A DNA stretch of 11,018 nt from Paludibacter sp. (GTDB taxonomy: Bacteria; Bacteroidota; Bacteroidia; Bacteroidales; Paludibacteraceae): contig JAQWCZ010000047.1 in the NCBI GenBank assembly GCA_028705705.1, positions 1 to 11,018 on the forward strand. Direction: 5' to 3'. The position numbers were made by a program, and so were the translations under genes. Under the pieces are notes generated by a model. That model had not been told where the DNA came from and made no database searches. It worked only from the letters and a program-made list of their open reading frames with translations. Shown here one piece after another: positions 1 through 6,429 of the stretch. Each line of letters starts with the position of its first letter. Position 1 is the stretch's first letter.

Positions 1-30
1 CTCTGCTTACCAAACTCATCACGACATGTT

Positions 31-56
31 GTCATTCTGAGCGAAGCGAAGAATCT
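31..56. repeat. Dispersed intergenic repeat unit, hairpin-capable
   Basis: A 26-base stretch beginning GTCATTCTGAGC and ending GAAGAATCT. It contains the tandem GCGAA-GCGAA and a short inverted repeat, ATTCT at 34-38 against AGAAT at 50-54, with an 11-base loop. From memory, near-identical strings recur between genes in many Bacteroidota and other bacteria, with paired changes in the arms (ATCCT/AGGAT, ATGCT/AGCAT). That recollection was not checked against a database. Only one copy is seen in this window. It lies just beyond the 3' end of the T9SS-secreted protein gene, a usual place for such units. Function is unknown. Confidence 0.5.
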
Positions 57-74
57 ATTGATGTCACTTATTTA

Positions 75-1451
75 TCAAAATAAAACTTTGTGTATTTTAG
101 AACCAATTTTAACTAAATATACCCCTTTTTGAAAAGAATCAAGGGCGATTTTTGTTGTATGGGCCTGATATTTTTGAACCATAACGCCTGAAATATTGTA
201 AATTTCAATCTCATCTGAAGCATTATCTTCAATGATTAATTGTCCGTTTGCCACATAGAAACCAACCGTACGAGGATTTTCTAAACCTGTTGCTGGCGTA
301 CCAGTAATCTTCACATTGTCAAGACGATAACCAAAATTAGTTGGGTTATTGGCAATGGTGTAATAGAAACGTAATTTAGTAACATTTGTAGAATTAAAAC
401 TGATATCACCTGAATTAGAATAGGTATTTTGAGCTGTAATATCAACTGATGGTACCTGAATGGGCACATCATTTACCTCAACAATCACTTTATTCAGGTT
501 TGAACTAGTTGCATTTGTTGCAATATCAAATGATAATTTCAGATCGACAAAGCCACTTGTAGGTATATTGCTGATAACCAAATCTGTTTCTTTATTTGCC
601 GGAAACCAAACATGACTATTCAAAGAAGAGGTTGATCTTAAATCAGCATAATCAGTTGTGGTATAAGTGAATGTCACAGGAGAGCCATTGTCATACCCTG
701 TATATTCATTTATTTTGGCTCGTGGATTACTGCTTGGGGCGGTGGTTCCAAATGTTTCCAAGAATACAACATTGCCATTTGGAGGGTTAGTTCCTCCATC
801 ATCGAATGTTATTTCAACATCATCGATATAGAACTCTGAGTTAGTACCCCAAAAATCAACATAAGATTCGGCATTGCCAAATGTGGTCTGAACGGTATAT
901 TCTGCCCACTGGTTGGTAATAAGACCTTCAACGTAATCATAAACAAAATCATCCGCGGTTTCATCGAACCAGTTCCAATAAACAACCAATGTATCACCAA
1001 TAGCAGATTTGGATCGAGCTTTAAATTTAATGGTATAACCTGTTGAGGCTGTTGAGGCATCAAATAATGGTGTTGAAATATAACCCGGACCATCTTCCCA
1101 TTGAGGATCAGATTCACTGTATTTAACCCAACCCATATAAGCTGAGCCACCCGCCTGGTAAACTCCCCAGCCGCTCCAACCTTCCATAACAGTGAATGAA
1201 GCTGCTATCTCGCCTGTTTCTTCATCAGTTAAGTCAGTTGCATCCGGCGTCGCTTCGCTACCAGCAGTAAATTTACTGAAATCTTCAGCTATGACCACGG
1301 CAGATGTTGCAGTTGGACTTAATGACTTTACATGCTGAATATTCCGATTAGTTACTTTTTCTTTAAGAAAAACCCTGGATGGTTGTTTTGCTCCAAATAA
1401 TGTAACCGAAATGAAGCACAAAATAAATGTAATAACGTAGTTTTTGCTCAT
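75..1451 (-). CDS. T9SS-secreted protein with two beta-sandwich-like domains and C-terminal sorting domain
   Basis: A 458-residue exported protein of unknown specific function. Residues 1-20 form a signal peptide (short basic start, hydrophobic ITFILCFISVTLFG). Two beta-rich modules follow, roughly 52-216 and 227-385. They end in related motifs, FYIDDVEIT and YRLDNVKIT, typical of jelly-roll or choice-of-anchor-type modules of Bacteroidota surface proteins. A Gly/Asn/Pro linker (GGTNPPNGN) joins them. The last 60 or so residues match a type IX secretion type A sorting domain: IEIYNISGVMV, then GVYLVKI, and a short basic tail ending KVLF. By family knowledge, such proteins cross the outer membrane through T9SS and lose this domain on release or anchoring. 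No catalytic motif is recognised; adhesion or glycan binding is possible but unproven. The ATG at 1451 is chosen because it gives a clean signal peptide and sits about 25 bases behind a promoter. It is transcribed separately from the upstream gene. Confidence 0.85.
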   Translation of the reverse strand: MSKNYVITFILCFISVTLFGAKQPSRVFLKEKVTNRNIQHVKSLSPTATSAVVIAEDFSKFTAGSEATPDATDLTDEETGEIAASFTVMEGWSGWGVYQAGGSAYMGWVKYSESDPQWEDGPGYISTPLFDASTASTGYTIKFKARSKSAIGDTLVVYWNWFDETADDFVYDYVEGLITNQWAEYTVQTTFGNAESYVDFWGTNSEFYIDDVEITFDDGGTNPPNGNVVFLETFGTTAPSSNPRAKINEYTGYDNGSPVTFTYTTTDYADLRSTSSLNSHVWFPANKETDLVISNIPTSGFVDLKLSFDIATNATSSNLNKVIVEVNDVPIQVPSVDITAQNTYSNSGDISFNSTNVTKLRFYYTIANNPTNFGYRLDNVKITGTPATGLENPRTVGFYVANGQLIIEDNASDEIEIYNISGVMVQKYQAHTTKIALDSFQKGVYLVKIGSKIHKVLF

Positions 1452-1483
1452 ACTTGTAATAATTATAAATTTTAAAAAGATAA

Positions 1484-1516
1484 CGAAGATACAAAATATT
1501 TTAATAATAATGCAAA
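1484..1516 (-). promoter_or_regulatory. Bacteroidota-type promoter for the T9SS-secreted protein
   Basis: Read on the minus strand, TTTG (1516-1513) is followed by a 21-base spacer and TATCTTCG (1491-1484), one base off the TAnnTTTG -7 consensus. Transcription would start near 1476-1479, leaving a leader of about 25 bases before the ATG at 1451. No hairpin terminator is visible between this promoter and the stop codon of the upstream gene at 1543, so some read-through cannot be excluded. Confidence 0.5.
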
Positions 1517-1542
1517 AAAATAAAAAAATGTGTAATTTTGAA

Positions 1543-2058
1543 TCAGCAGTGTTTTTTCAGAATATTTCTTTTCGATGCTGTAAATGCTGCTGTGTAGTCG
1601 TTCTCATCAGCCTGATCGAGTGTAATGATGAATTCACGAAGCAAATCTTCATCGGTAAGGGCATATTTATACAGCAGTTTCATGGCTAGACTTTGCACAC
1701 CAATTGAAAAAGCGGGAGAAAGCATCCAATCATAAAGCGCATTTAGCATATCCACATTGATCGGATCGGGGGCAGGAAATGAGTTGAGAATCGACAAGCC
1801 AATGCGGTGCATACCCTGGTGCCGGGTTGTCAACACCATGTTTGTAATGCGGCCGATCTTCTCCTGATTAAGCCACTCCGGGTTGCGCTGACTGACTTTC
1901 TCGACTGCCCAAAGTACCCGCCAGGCTTTTTTATTGTTTTCTTCAAATATCAGATTGAATAATGTATCGAAATCCTCCGGATGATGATAAATATGCAGCA
2001 ACAACTCCTCCAAACTATAACGGGATTGGAGATTTTCAAAAAAAGTCCGATAATCCAT
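1543..2058 (-). CDS. Hypothetical protein, HEAT/ARM-like helical repeats
   Basis: A 171-residue protein I do not recognise by name. It is soluble-looking, with no signal peptide or membrane segment. Its predicted structure is almost wholly helical, with amphipathic pairs resembling HEAT/ARM-type repeats: about 15-40, 42-60 (AWRVLWAVEKVSQRNPEWL), 64-94 (HQGMHRIGLSIL) and 118-146 (SIGVQSLAMKLLYKYAL). Such folds normally serve protein-protein contacts. The tail is basic (SKRNILKKHC). The ATG at 2058 lies 6 bases after the stop of the MltF-like lipoprotein gene, so the two are almost certainly co-transcribed and possibly translationally coupled. That pairing suggests, but does not show, a link to cell-wall remodelling. 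A cytoplasmic protein could not touch the periplasmic enzyme directly. Confidence 0.75.
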   Translation of the reverse strand: MDYRTFFENLQSRYSLEELLLHIYHHPEDFDTLFNLIFEENNKKAWRVLWAVEKVSQRNPEWLNQEKIGRITNMVLTTRHQGMHRIGLSILNSFPAPDPINVDMLNALYDWMLSPAFSIGVQSLAMKLLYKYALTDEDLLREFIITLDQADENDYTAAFTASKRNILKKHC

Positions 2059-2064
2059 GTTAAC

Positions 2065-3432
2065 TTATATTCTCCCTTTGTATTTTTGATAGGTGTCTAA
2101 TGTATTTCTCACGTAACGGATAGTTTCGCCTGAACGGAAATGACCGAATTTCACTACTTCATCATTATAATATTCAGGTTCGTTTTTCTTCGAAAGATAA
2201 TATTCCACATGTTCAAACCAGATGTGTGGATTTTTACCATGTTTTTCAGCAAGCGCCATGGCATCAAGGATATGTGCCGGTCCTGAATTATAAGAAGCAA
2301 GAATAAATTTTTTCCTTTCTTCCAGGTTTTCTATTTTTCTGAAAAGCAGGTTTAAACTTTTTATATACTCTACACTGGCTTCAATATTTTTTTCAGGATT
2401 CAAAATATTATTTTTATCAAGACCAAATTTAGCTGCTGTTCGAGGCATCAACTGCATTAAACCTGAAGCACCTCTACGAGATATTTGCGAAGAGTCAAAC
2501 CTTGATTCGTGAAACGCAATGGCAGCCAACAAACGCCAGTCCCATTTAATTTCATCCGCATATTTTTTGAAGTAGGCATCATAAGGAGATATTGCACCTT
2601 TGGGAATTACTACTTTTTGTGCTACAAAATATGGATTTTTAATGCGGTATTTTCCATATAACTGCGATTTCAACAATTCCGTCTCCGAACTGCTATCCCA
2701 TTCAGCAATAAGTTTTCTTAACCAATTATTATTTTTTTGTATCAACCATCCATTCCGTTGCAGAAAACCAACCTGTATTCGACAATCTAATCTTCTGTTG
2801 AAATCCTTATGTTGAATAGCCGTTTTATAATGGGCTATGGTATAGGAAATCTTGCGTTGGGTAACCATCTCGATAGCTTGATCGACCGAAAGGGTATCAT
2901 CAAGCAATTGAATGTCAATGCCCCCTCCTAACTCCCGATTCAAATGCTCCATCCGACGATGGTAAATAGAATTTTTAATGACATGTACCGTCTTGCCTTT
3001 CAATTCGTTGATATCGCTAATAGTCTGCAACCCGATTTCCTGCACCAGTACCATATATGAATCTTCCTGAAAAGCCACAAAATCAAATTCACTTTTGAGT
3101 AGTTTTGTTTCATACATGCTATAGGCAACCAAATCAACCCGATTTTGACGAAGCATGTTAAGCATTTCCTCCTGAGATGCCGCAACATGAATCTTCACAG
3201 GAATGCCTTTAAATTCAGCAAAATGATTAATGAGTTCATAATCATAGCCCATAATTTCATCGCCACGAAAATAAAAATAAGAGGAAGACCCATAACGAGT
3301 TGCAACATGTAAAGTATCGGGTATCTGCTCTTTAGCGGACGGACTTGCCAAACGAAGTTCATCGGTTATTATATCCTTTTCAGTACAGGAAGTAAGTATT
3401 AAAAGTAAAAACAGAATTTGCCTGATAAACAT
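2065..3432 (-). CDS. mltF: MltF-like lipoprotein: solute-binding domain plus lytic transglycosylase
   Basis: A 455-residue lipoprotein with the MltF domain order. Residues 1-15 are a lipoprotein signal peptide with lipobox LTSC, so Cys16 would be lipidated. Residues about 40-260 resemble the family 3 extracellular solute-binding fold (LHVATRYGSSSYFYF, MGYDYELINHFAEF, LKGKTVHVIKNS). Residues about 290-420 form an SLT (lysozyme-like) domain with AAIAFHESRFDSS, catalytic Glu309, followed by GASGLMQLMPRTAAKFGL and ASYNSGPAHILDA. By family knowledge it cleaves the MurNAc-GlcNAc bond of peptidoglycan with formation of 1,6-anhydroMurNAc; the N-terminal domain is thought to be regulatory, binding cell-wall-derived ligands. 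It is somewhat shorter than E. coli MltF (about 518 residues). It heads a two-gene unit with the helical-repeat protein. A weak promoter candidate, TTTG-N22-TATTTTAG, lies at 3492-3459 behind argS. Confidence 0.9.
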   Translation of the reverse strand: MFIRQILFLLLILTSCTEKDIITDELRLASPSAKEQIPDTLHVATRYGSSSYFYFRGDEIMGYDYELINHFAEFKGIPVKIHVAASQEEMLNMLRQNRVDLVAYSMYETKLLKSEFDFVAFQEDSYMVLVQEIGLQTISDINELKGKTVHVIKNSIYHRRMEHLNRELGGGIDIQLLDDTLSVDQAIEMVTQRKISYTIAHYKTAIQHKDFNRRLDCRIQVGFLQRNGWLIQKNNNWLRKLIAEWDSSSETELLKSQLYGKYRIKNPYFVAQKVVIPKGAISPYDAYFKKYADEIKWDWRLLAAIAFHESRFDSSQISRRGASGLMQLMPRTAAKFGLDKNNILNPEKNIEASVEYIKSLNLLFRKIENLEERKKFILASYNSGPAHILDAMALAEKHGKNPHIWFEHVEYYLSKKNEPEYYNDEVVKFGHFRSGETIRYVRNTLDTYQKYKGRI

Positions 3433-3508
3433 CCTTTCATGGTTGTGATTTCAGCGGACTAAAATAACCATATTTTTTCAAACACATGCAAAATCAGCCG
3501 GATTTTTG

Positions 3509-5299
3509 TTACATCCGTTCGGGGACATCAATACCAAGTAAGTACATTCCCTTCTTAATAGCATCTGCTATAGCAGCAGATAGCACGATACGGAAATATT
3601 TCAGCTCTGGATTTTCTTCTCGTAAAATAGAAAAATCGTGGTAGAACTGATTGTATTCTTTCACTAATTCGTATATATAATTGGCAATCACAGCCGGACT
3701 GAATTCTTGTCCGGCTTCACGTACAATTGCCGGAAATAATGATAGCAACTGTACCAGGTTGCTTTCTTTATCTGACAACGGTAGATTTTCGGTAACAGGT
3801 ACATCCGTAGCAATGTTTAGTTCATCTACCTTACGTAAAACAGATTTGATACGTGCATGGGTATATTGGATAAACGGACCGGTATTACCATTGAAATCAA
3901 TAGATTCTTTCGGGTTGAAAGTCATGTTTTTCTTTGGATCTACTTTTAAAATAAAATACTTCAAAGCACCCAATCCCACCATGCGGGCTATTTTTTCAAT
4001 TTCTTCTTCAGAAGATTGGTCTAGCTTGCCCAGTTCACGAGCCGTTTCACAAGCCGTATCAATCATTTCCGAAATCAGGTCATCGGCATCCACCACTGTA
4101 CCTTCACGGCTTTTCATCTTACCTTCGGGTAATTCCACCATGCCATAAGAGAAATGAACAAGGTCTTTTCCCCACTCAAAACCCAATTTATCGAGTAATA
4201 ACGCAAGTACCTGGAAATGATAGTTTTGTTCGTTACCTACCACATACACCATTTTTTTTATATCGTACTCATTGTATCGCAAGGCGGCTGTACCAATATC
4301 CTGTGTCATGTAAACAGAAGTTCCATCGGCACGAAGTAACAGTTTTTCATCCAGTCCGTCAGCAGTTAAATCGGCCCAAACTGAGCCATCTTCTCTTTTA
4401 TAAAACACCCCATTCCTGAGTCCTTCCTCAACTTTTGCTTTCCCATCTAAATAGGTCCGGGATTCATAATATATTTTATCAAAATCAACCCCCAGTTGCT
4501 TGTATGTTTCGTCAAATCCGGCATATACCCAGCCGTTCATCATTTCCCAGAGCGCATACACCTCCGGGTCATGATTTTCCCAGGCAACCAGCATTTGTTG
4601 TGCCTGTTGAATGAGTGGTGCCGATTTCTTGGCATCATCCTCCGTCATGCCTTTCTCAATCAAGGCTTTAACTTCTGCCTTGTATGCCTTATCAAATTCC
4701 ACATAATACTTCCCTACCAAATGATCACCTTTCAAACCCGAACTTTCAGGTGTTTCGCCATTACCAAATAGCTTCCAGGCCAGCATTGATTTACAAATAT
4801 GAATACCTCTGTCGTTGACAATATTGGTTTTCACCACCTTCCATCCATTGGCTTGTTGAATTTGTGCAATCGAGTATCCGAGCAGGTTATTACGAATATG
4901 TCCGAGATGCAGCGGTTTATTCGTATTAGGAGAAGAATACTCCACCATCATGATCTCACAATCACCATCCATATTATACCCAAAATTATCGGCACTCCGG
5001 ATTTTATTCAACAATTGTAACCAGTAATTTTTACTTATATTTAAATTGAGGAATCCTTTTATTACGTTAAAACCTGTAATCAAACCATTATTTGCCTGTA
5101 GGTATTCTCCAATTTCCTGTCCTGTTGCCTCCGGCGATTTCTTTGCCGCTTTCACAAAAGGGAAAGTCACTACCGTCAAATCACCTTTAAAATCTTTTCT
5201 GGTTTTCTGTATTTGTATCTGAGCTAACTCAACCTCCAAAGCATATAATTTGGACACAGCATCTTTAACAATGGACTGAATAGATGATTCTAAATTCAT
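3509..5299 (-). CDS. argS: Arginyl-tRNA synthetase (ArgRS, class I)
   Basis: Cytoplasmic enzyme that charges tRNA-Arg with arginine using ATP. The 596-residue length fits bacterial ArgRS. The N-terminal tRNA-recognition domain (Add1) covers about 1-90 (FKGDLTVVTFPF, ITGFNVIKGFLNL). The class I catalytic core begins at VEYSSPNTNKPLHLGHIRNN, where HLGH at 131-134 is the HIGH signature. The second signature lies at 393-398 (GKMKSR in EGKMKSREGTVV). VVGNEQNYHFQVL and YMTQDIGTAALRY are also typical. The C-terminal DALR anticodon-binding domain runs from about 474 (GPFIQYTHARIKSVLRK) to the usual ending LLGIDVPERM. The frame is intact and all key motifs are present. The ATG at 5299 fits the family N-terminus and lies about 20 bases behind a promoter. 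It is an essential housekeeping gene and is separated by 76 bases from the MltF-like gene downstream. Confidence 0.98.
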   Translation of the reverse strand: MNLESSIQSIVKDAVSKLYALEVELAQIQIQKTRKDFKGDLTVVTFPFVKAAKKSPEATGQEIGEYLQANNGLITGFNVIKGFLNLNISKNYWLQLLNKIRSADNFGYNMDGDCEIMMVEYSSPNTNKPLHLGHIRNNLLGYSIAQIQQANGWKVVKTNIVNDRGIHICKSMLAWKLFGNGETPESSGLKGDHLVGKYYVEFDKAYKAEVKALIEKGMTEDDAKKSAPLIQQAQQMLVAWENHDPEVYALWEMMNGWVYAGFDETYKQLGVDFDKIYYESRTYLDGKAKVEEGLRNGVFYKREDGSVWADLTADGLDEKLLLRADGTSVYMTQDIGTAALRYNEYDIKKMVYVVGNEQNYHFQVLALLLDKLGFEWGKDLVHFSYGMVELPEGKMKSREGTVVDADDLISEMIDTACETARELGKLDQSSEEEIEKIARMVGLGALKYFILKVDPKKNMTFNPKESIDFNGNTGPFIQYTHARIKSVLRKVDELNIATDVPVTENLPLSDKESNLVQLLSLFPAIVREAGQEFSPAVIANYIYELVKEYNQFYHDFSILREENPELKYFRIVLSAAIADAIKKGMYLLGIDVPERM

Positions 5300-5325
5300 G
5301 ATGAAAAATTTGTTTTTAGGGAGTG

Positions 5326-5355
5326 CAAAGATAAGAAAATTATACCTTTCACAAG
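5326..5355 (-). promoter_or_regulatory. Bacteroidota-type promoter for argS
   Basis: On the minus strand, CTTG (5355-5352) lies 18 bases before TATCTTTG (5333-5326), a full match to the TAnnTTTG -7 box. The -33 element matches three of four bases and the spacing is one base short of ideal. Transcription would start near 5318-5321, giving an A-rich leader of about 20 bases before the argS ATG. Confidence 0.55.
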
Positions 5356-5390
5356 ATTTTTAATCTTTATTCATCAGTAAAAAAACTGCT

Positions 5391-5403
5391 TTTATCGGAT
5401 AAA
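5391..5403. promoter_or_regulatory. 13-bp palindrome between divergent promoters
   Basis: TTTATC-G-GATAAA is a perfect 6-bp inverted repeat around one central base. It lies 22 bases upstream of the -33 box of the rightward promoter and 35 bases beyond the -33 box of the argS promoter. This is a plausible activator or repressor position, but the protein is unknown. The sequence is AT-rich and short, so chance is a real alternative. Confidence 0.3.
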
Positions 5404-5425
5404 TCGGTTTATTCCCCGTTTATGA

Positions 5426-5457
5426 TTTGACTAAAAATATTTTACAATCTACTTTTG
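5426..5457 (+). promoter_or_regulatory. Strong Bacteroidota-type promoter upstream of the miniprotein ORF
   Basis: TTTG (5426-5429), a 20-base spacer and TACTTTTG (5450-5457) match the Bacteroidota primary-sigma consensus at every defined position and at ideal spacing. Transcription would start near 5463-5465. The first ORF downstream is the 37-codon ORF at 5532, preceded by a leader of nearly 70 bases. The transcript could continue into tetR, as no clear terminator lies between, or it could be a small RNA. Confidence 0.6.
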
Positions 5458-5531
5458 TACAACTTAATTCCTGAAAATTAGGAACGAAATTTGCTCATTT
5501 CAGCACCTTTAAATTTTCAAATACTATTTAT

Positions 5532-5645
5532 ATGAAAGCAATATTAAATAACACAATTTATGAGATAACCGGCATTGTTGCAATGATCATTGTATATGTG
5601 ATTATTTCCTTTCGATCGTTAAAAACATTCTTTTTTAAAACCTAA
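5532..5645 (+). CDS. Predicted 37-residue single-span membrane miniprotein
   Basis: A short ORF from ATG at 5532 to TAA at 5643-5645. The N-terminus is short and polar (MKAILNNTIYE), followed by a strongly hydrophobic segment at about 12-27 (ITGIVAMIIVYVIISF) and a basic C-terminal end (RSLKTFFFKT). This pattern fits a single-pass inner-membrane protein. No family is recognised. Support comes from a consensus promoter about 70 bases upstream and an A/T-rich start context of the usual Bacteroidota kind. AT-rich DNA readily produces hydrophobic short ORFs, so coding is uncertain. Alternatives are a leader peptide, a small toxin-like peptide, or non-coding leader or small RNA sequence. Confidence 0.4.
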   Translation: MKAILNNTIYEITGIVAMIIVYVIISFRSLKTFFFKT

Positions 5646-5677
5646 CATCAGCCAAAAACAACAAAAAACGGAACACA

Positions 5678-5702
5678 GAAACTTTTATATTATTAAAGTT
5701 TC
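5678..5702. promoter_or_regulatory. Palindromic operator-like element, copy A
   Basis: GAAACTTT (5678-5685) and AAAGTTTC (5695-5702) are perfect 8-bp inverted arms around a 9-base AT spacer. The size and symmetry suit a dimeric regulator such as a TetR-family protein. No T-run follows the second arm, so it does not look like an intrinsic terminator. A diverged copy starts exactly 56 bases downstream. Confidence 0.4.
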
Positions 5703-5733
5703 CAGAAAAATATTTATAAAATGCTGATTATCT

Positions 5734-5757
5734 GAAACTTTTTAATTATTAATATTT
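5734..5757. promoter_or_regulatory. Operator-like element, copy B (degenerate right arm)
   Basis: Aligned from its GAAACTTTT start, this stretch matches copy A at 20 of 24 positions by eye, including the shared ATTATTAA core. The right arm has decayed, so dyad symmetry is largely lost. It ends just upstream of the tetR -33 box (5764), a natural place for autoregulation of the tetR-efflux operon. Function is inferred from position only. Confidence 0.35.
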
Positions 5758-5763
5758 TTTAAT

Positions 5764-5794
5764 ATTGCAAATTGACAACATAGTATTACTTTTG
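5764..5794 (+). promoter_or_regulatory. Promoter of the tetR-efflux operon, start at or next to the ATG
   Basis: ATTG (5764-5767), a 19-base spacer and TACTTTTG (5787-5794), a full match to TAnnTTTG. Only 8 bases separate the -7 box from the tetR ATG at 5803, so transcription would begin within a few bases of the start codon. That predicts a leaderless or nearly leaderless mRNA. Confidence 0.55.
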
Positions 5795-5802
5795 CGGCCT
5801 AT

Positions 5803-6411
5803 ATGGAAAGTATCAAAGAAAATATTATTCAGGTAGCCGCAACACAATTTCATCAGGTTGGCATCAGAAATGTGTCGATTGATGATGTATGTGCAGAGTT
5901 AAGGATATCAAAAAAAACATTTTATCAGTATTTTGATAAGAAAGAGGAACTTATTGACGCTGTTATTGCTTACGGACAGGGGCAGCACATGGCAAAGGTG
6001 CAAAAATCGATCAGGGATAAAAATGCCATTGAAGTATTTATTTTCATGATCAAAGAAATAAAGAAGTCTGCAGAGTGTGCACCCTTCATGTTATGGCACG
6101 ATTTAAAGAAATATTATCCTTACCTTCATCAGTAATATGATCAGATAAAAACCGAACGGATTAAATACGCTTTCGAGGAAAACATCCGGCAAGGAATAAA
6201 AGAAGGCTATTATCGTGACAATTTAGACATTGAATTATTGTCGTTTTTTCATTCGATTCAAATCAGAAACATATTTGAAACCATGATGCCATCGCAGAAA
6301 AAATATTCATTGAAACGACTGACCGATTTTTTCATTGACATGATTATTCACCTAATTGTAAATGAAAAAGGATTGAAATACATTGAAGAAAATTTTAGTG
6401 AGAAAAAATAA
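5803..6411 (+). pseudogene. TetR/AcrR-family regulator interrupted by an in-frame ochre codon
   Basis: Codons 1-110 encode a TetR-family N-terminus: helices 1-3 with the helix-turn-helix at about 25-44 (NVSIDDVCAELRISKKTFYQYF), then KEELIDAVIAYG. TAA at 6133-6135 replaces codon 111. The same frame continues without another stop for 91 codons (YDQIKTERIKYAFEENIRQG, IKEGYYRDNLDIELLSF, and an ending NEKGLKYIEENFSEKK) to TAA at 6409-6411. The total of 202 positions is the usual TetR length, and the downstream half reads like the family's ligand-binding and dimerisation domain. The intact gene would be the local repressor of the efflux genes starting about 20 bases later. The truncated 110-residue product keeps the DNA-binding domain but probably cannot dimerise. 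The lack of further damage suggests a recent nonsense mutation, a sequencing error or a tolerated stop. Confidence 0.85.
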
Positions 6412-6429
6412 AACCAACAATTGAACGAA

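Larger units (their letters stand above)
5300..5802. other. Regulatory intergenic region between argS and the efflux operon
   Basis: About 500 very AT-rich bases separating leftward argS from the rightward efflux operon. It holds a leftward argS promoter, a 13-bp palindrome, a strong rightward promoter, a 37-codon ORF, two related operator-like repeats and the tetR promoter, each listed separately. No tRNA or rRNA, recognisable riboswitch or convincing intrinsic terminator is seen. Confidence 0.7.

Noticed and set aside
1444..1689. 81-codon plus-strand frame across the 1452-1542 gap
   Set aside because: It overlaps the 3' end of the helical-repeat gene antisense. The N-terminal part is poly-Lys/Ile from AT-rich DNA, and no promoter faces it.
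3681..4148. 155-codon open frame on the plus strand inside argS
   Set aside because: It is antisense to the conserved catalytic and anticodon-binding parts of argS, and its translation resembles no family.
5373..5390. CAGT-A6-ACTG hairpin as a terminator
   Set aside because: The stem has only four pairs and there is no following T-run in either direction. It is also upstream, not downstream, of both neighbouring genes.
5751..5766. AATATT-TTTT-AATATT inverted repeat
   Set aside because: AATATT is its own reverse complement, so symmetry comes free in such AT-rich DNA. It is better seen as general promoter AT-richness.
6137..6148. Overlapping ATG right after the tetR stop as a restart site
   Set aside because: It is out of frame and meets a stop after three codons, so it cannot make the C-terminal half.
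6269..6277. CATATTTG as a separate promoter for tolC inside the broken tetR
   Set aside because: The -7 box has one mismatch, and I see no TTTG-like -33 element at the right spacing. It also lies within the conserved tetR coding frame.
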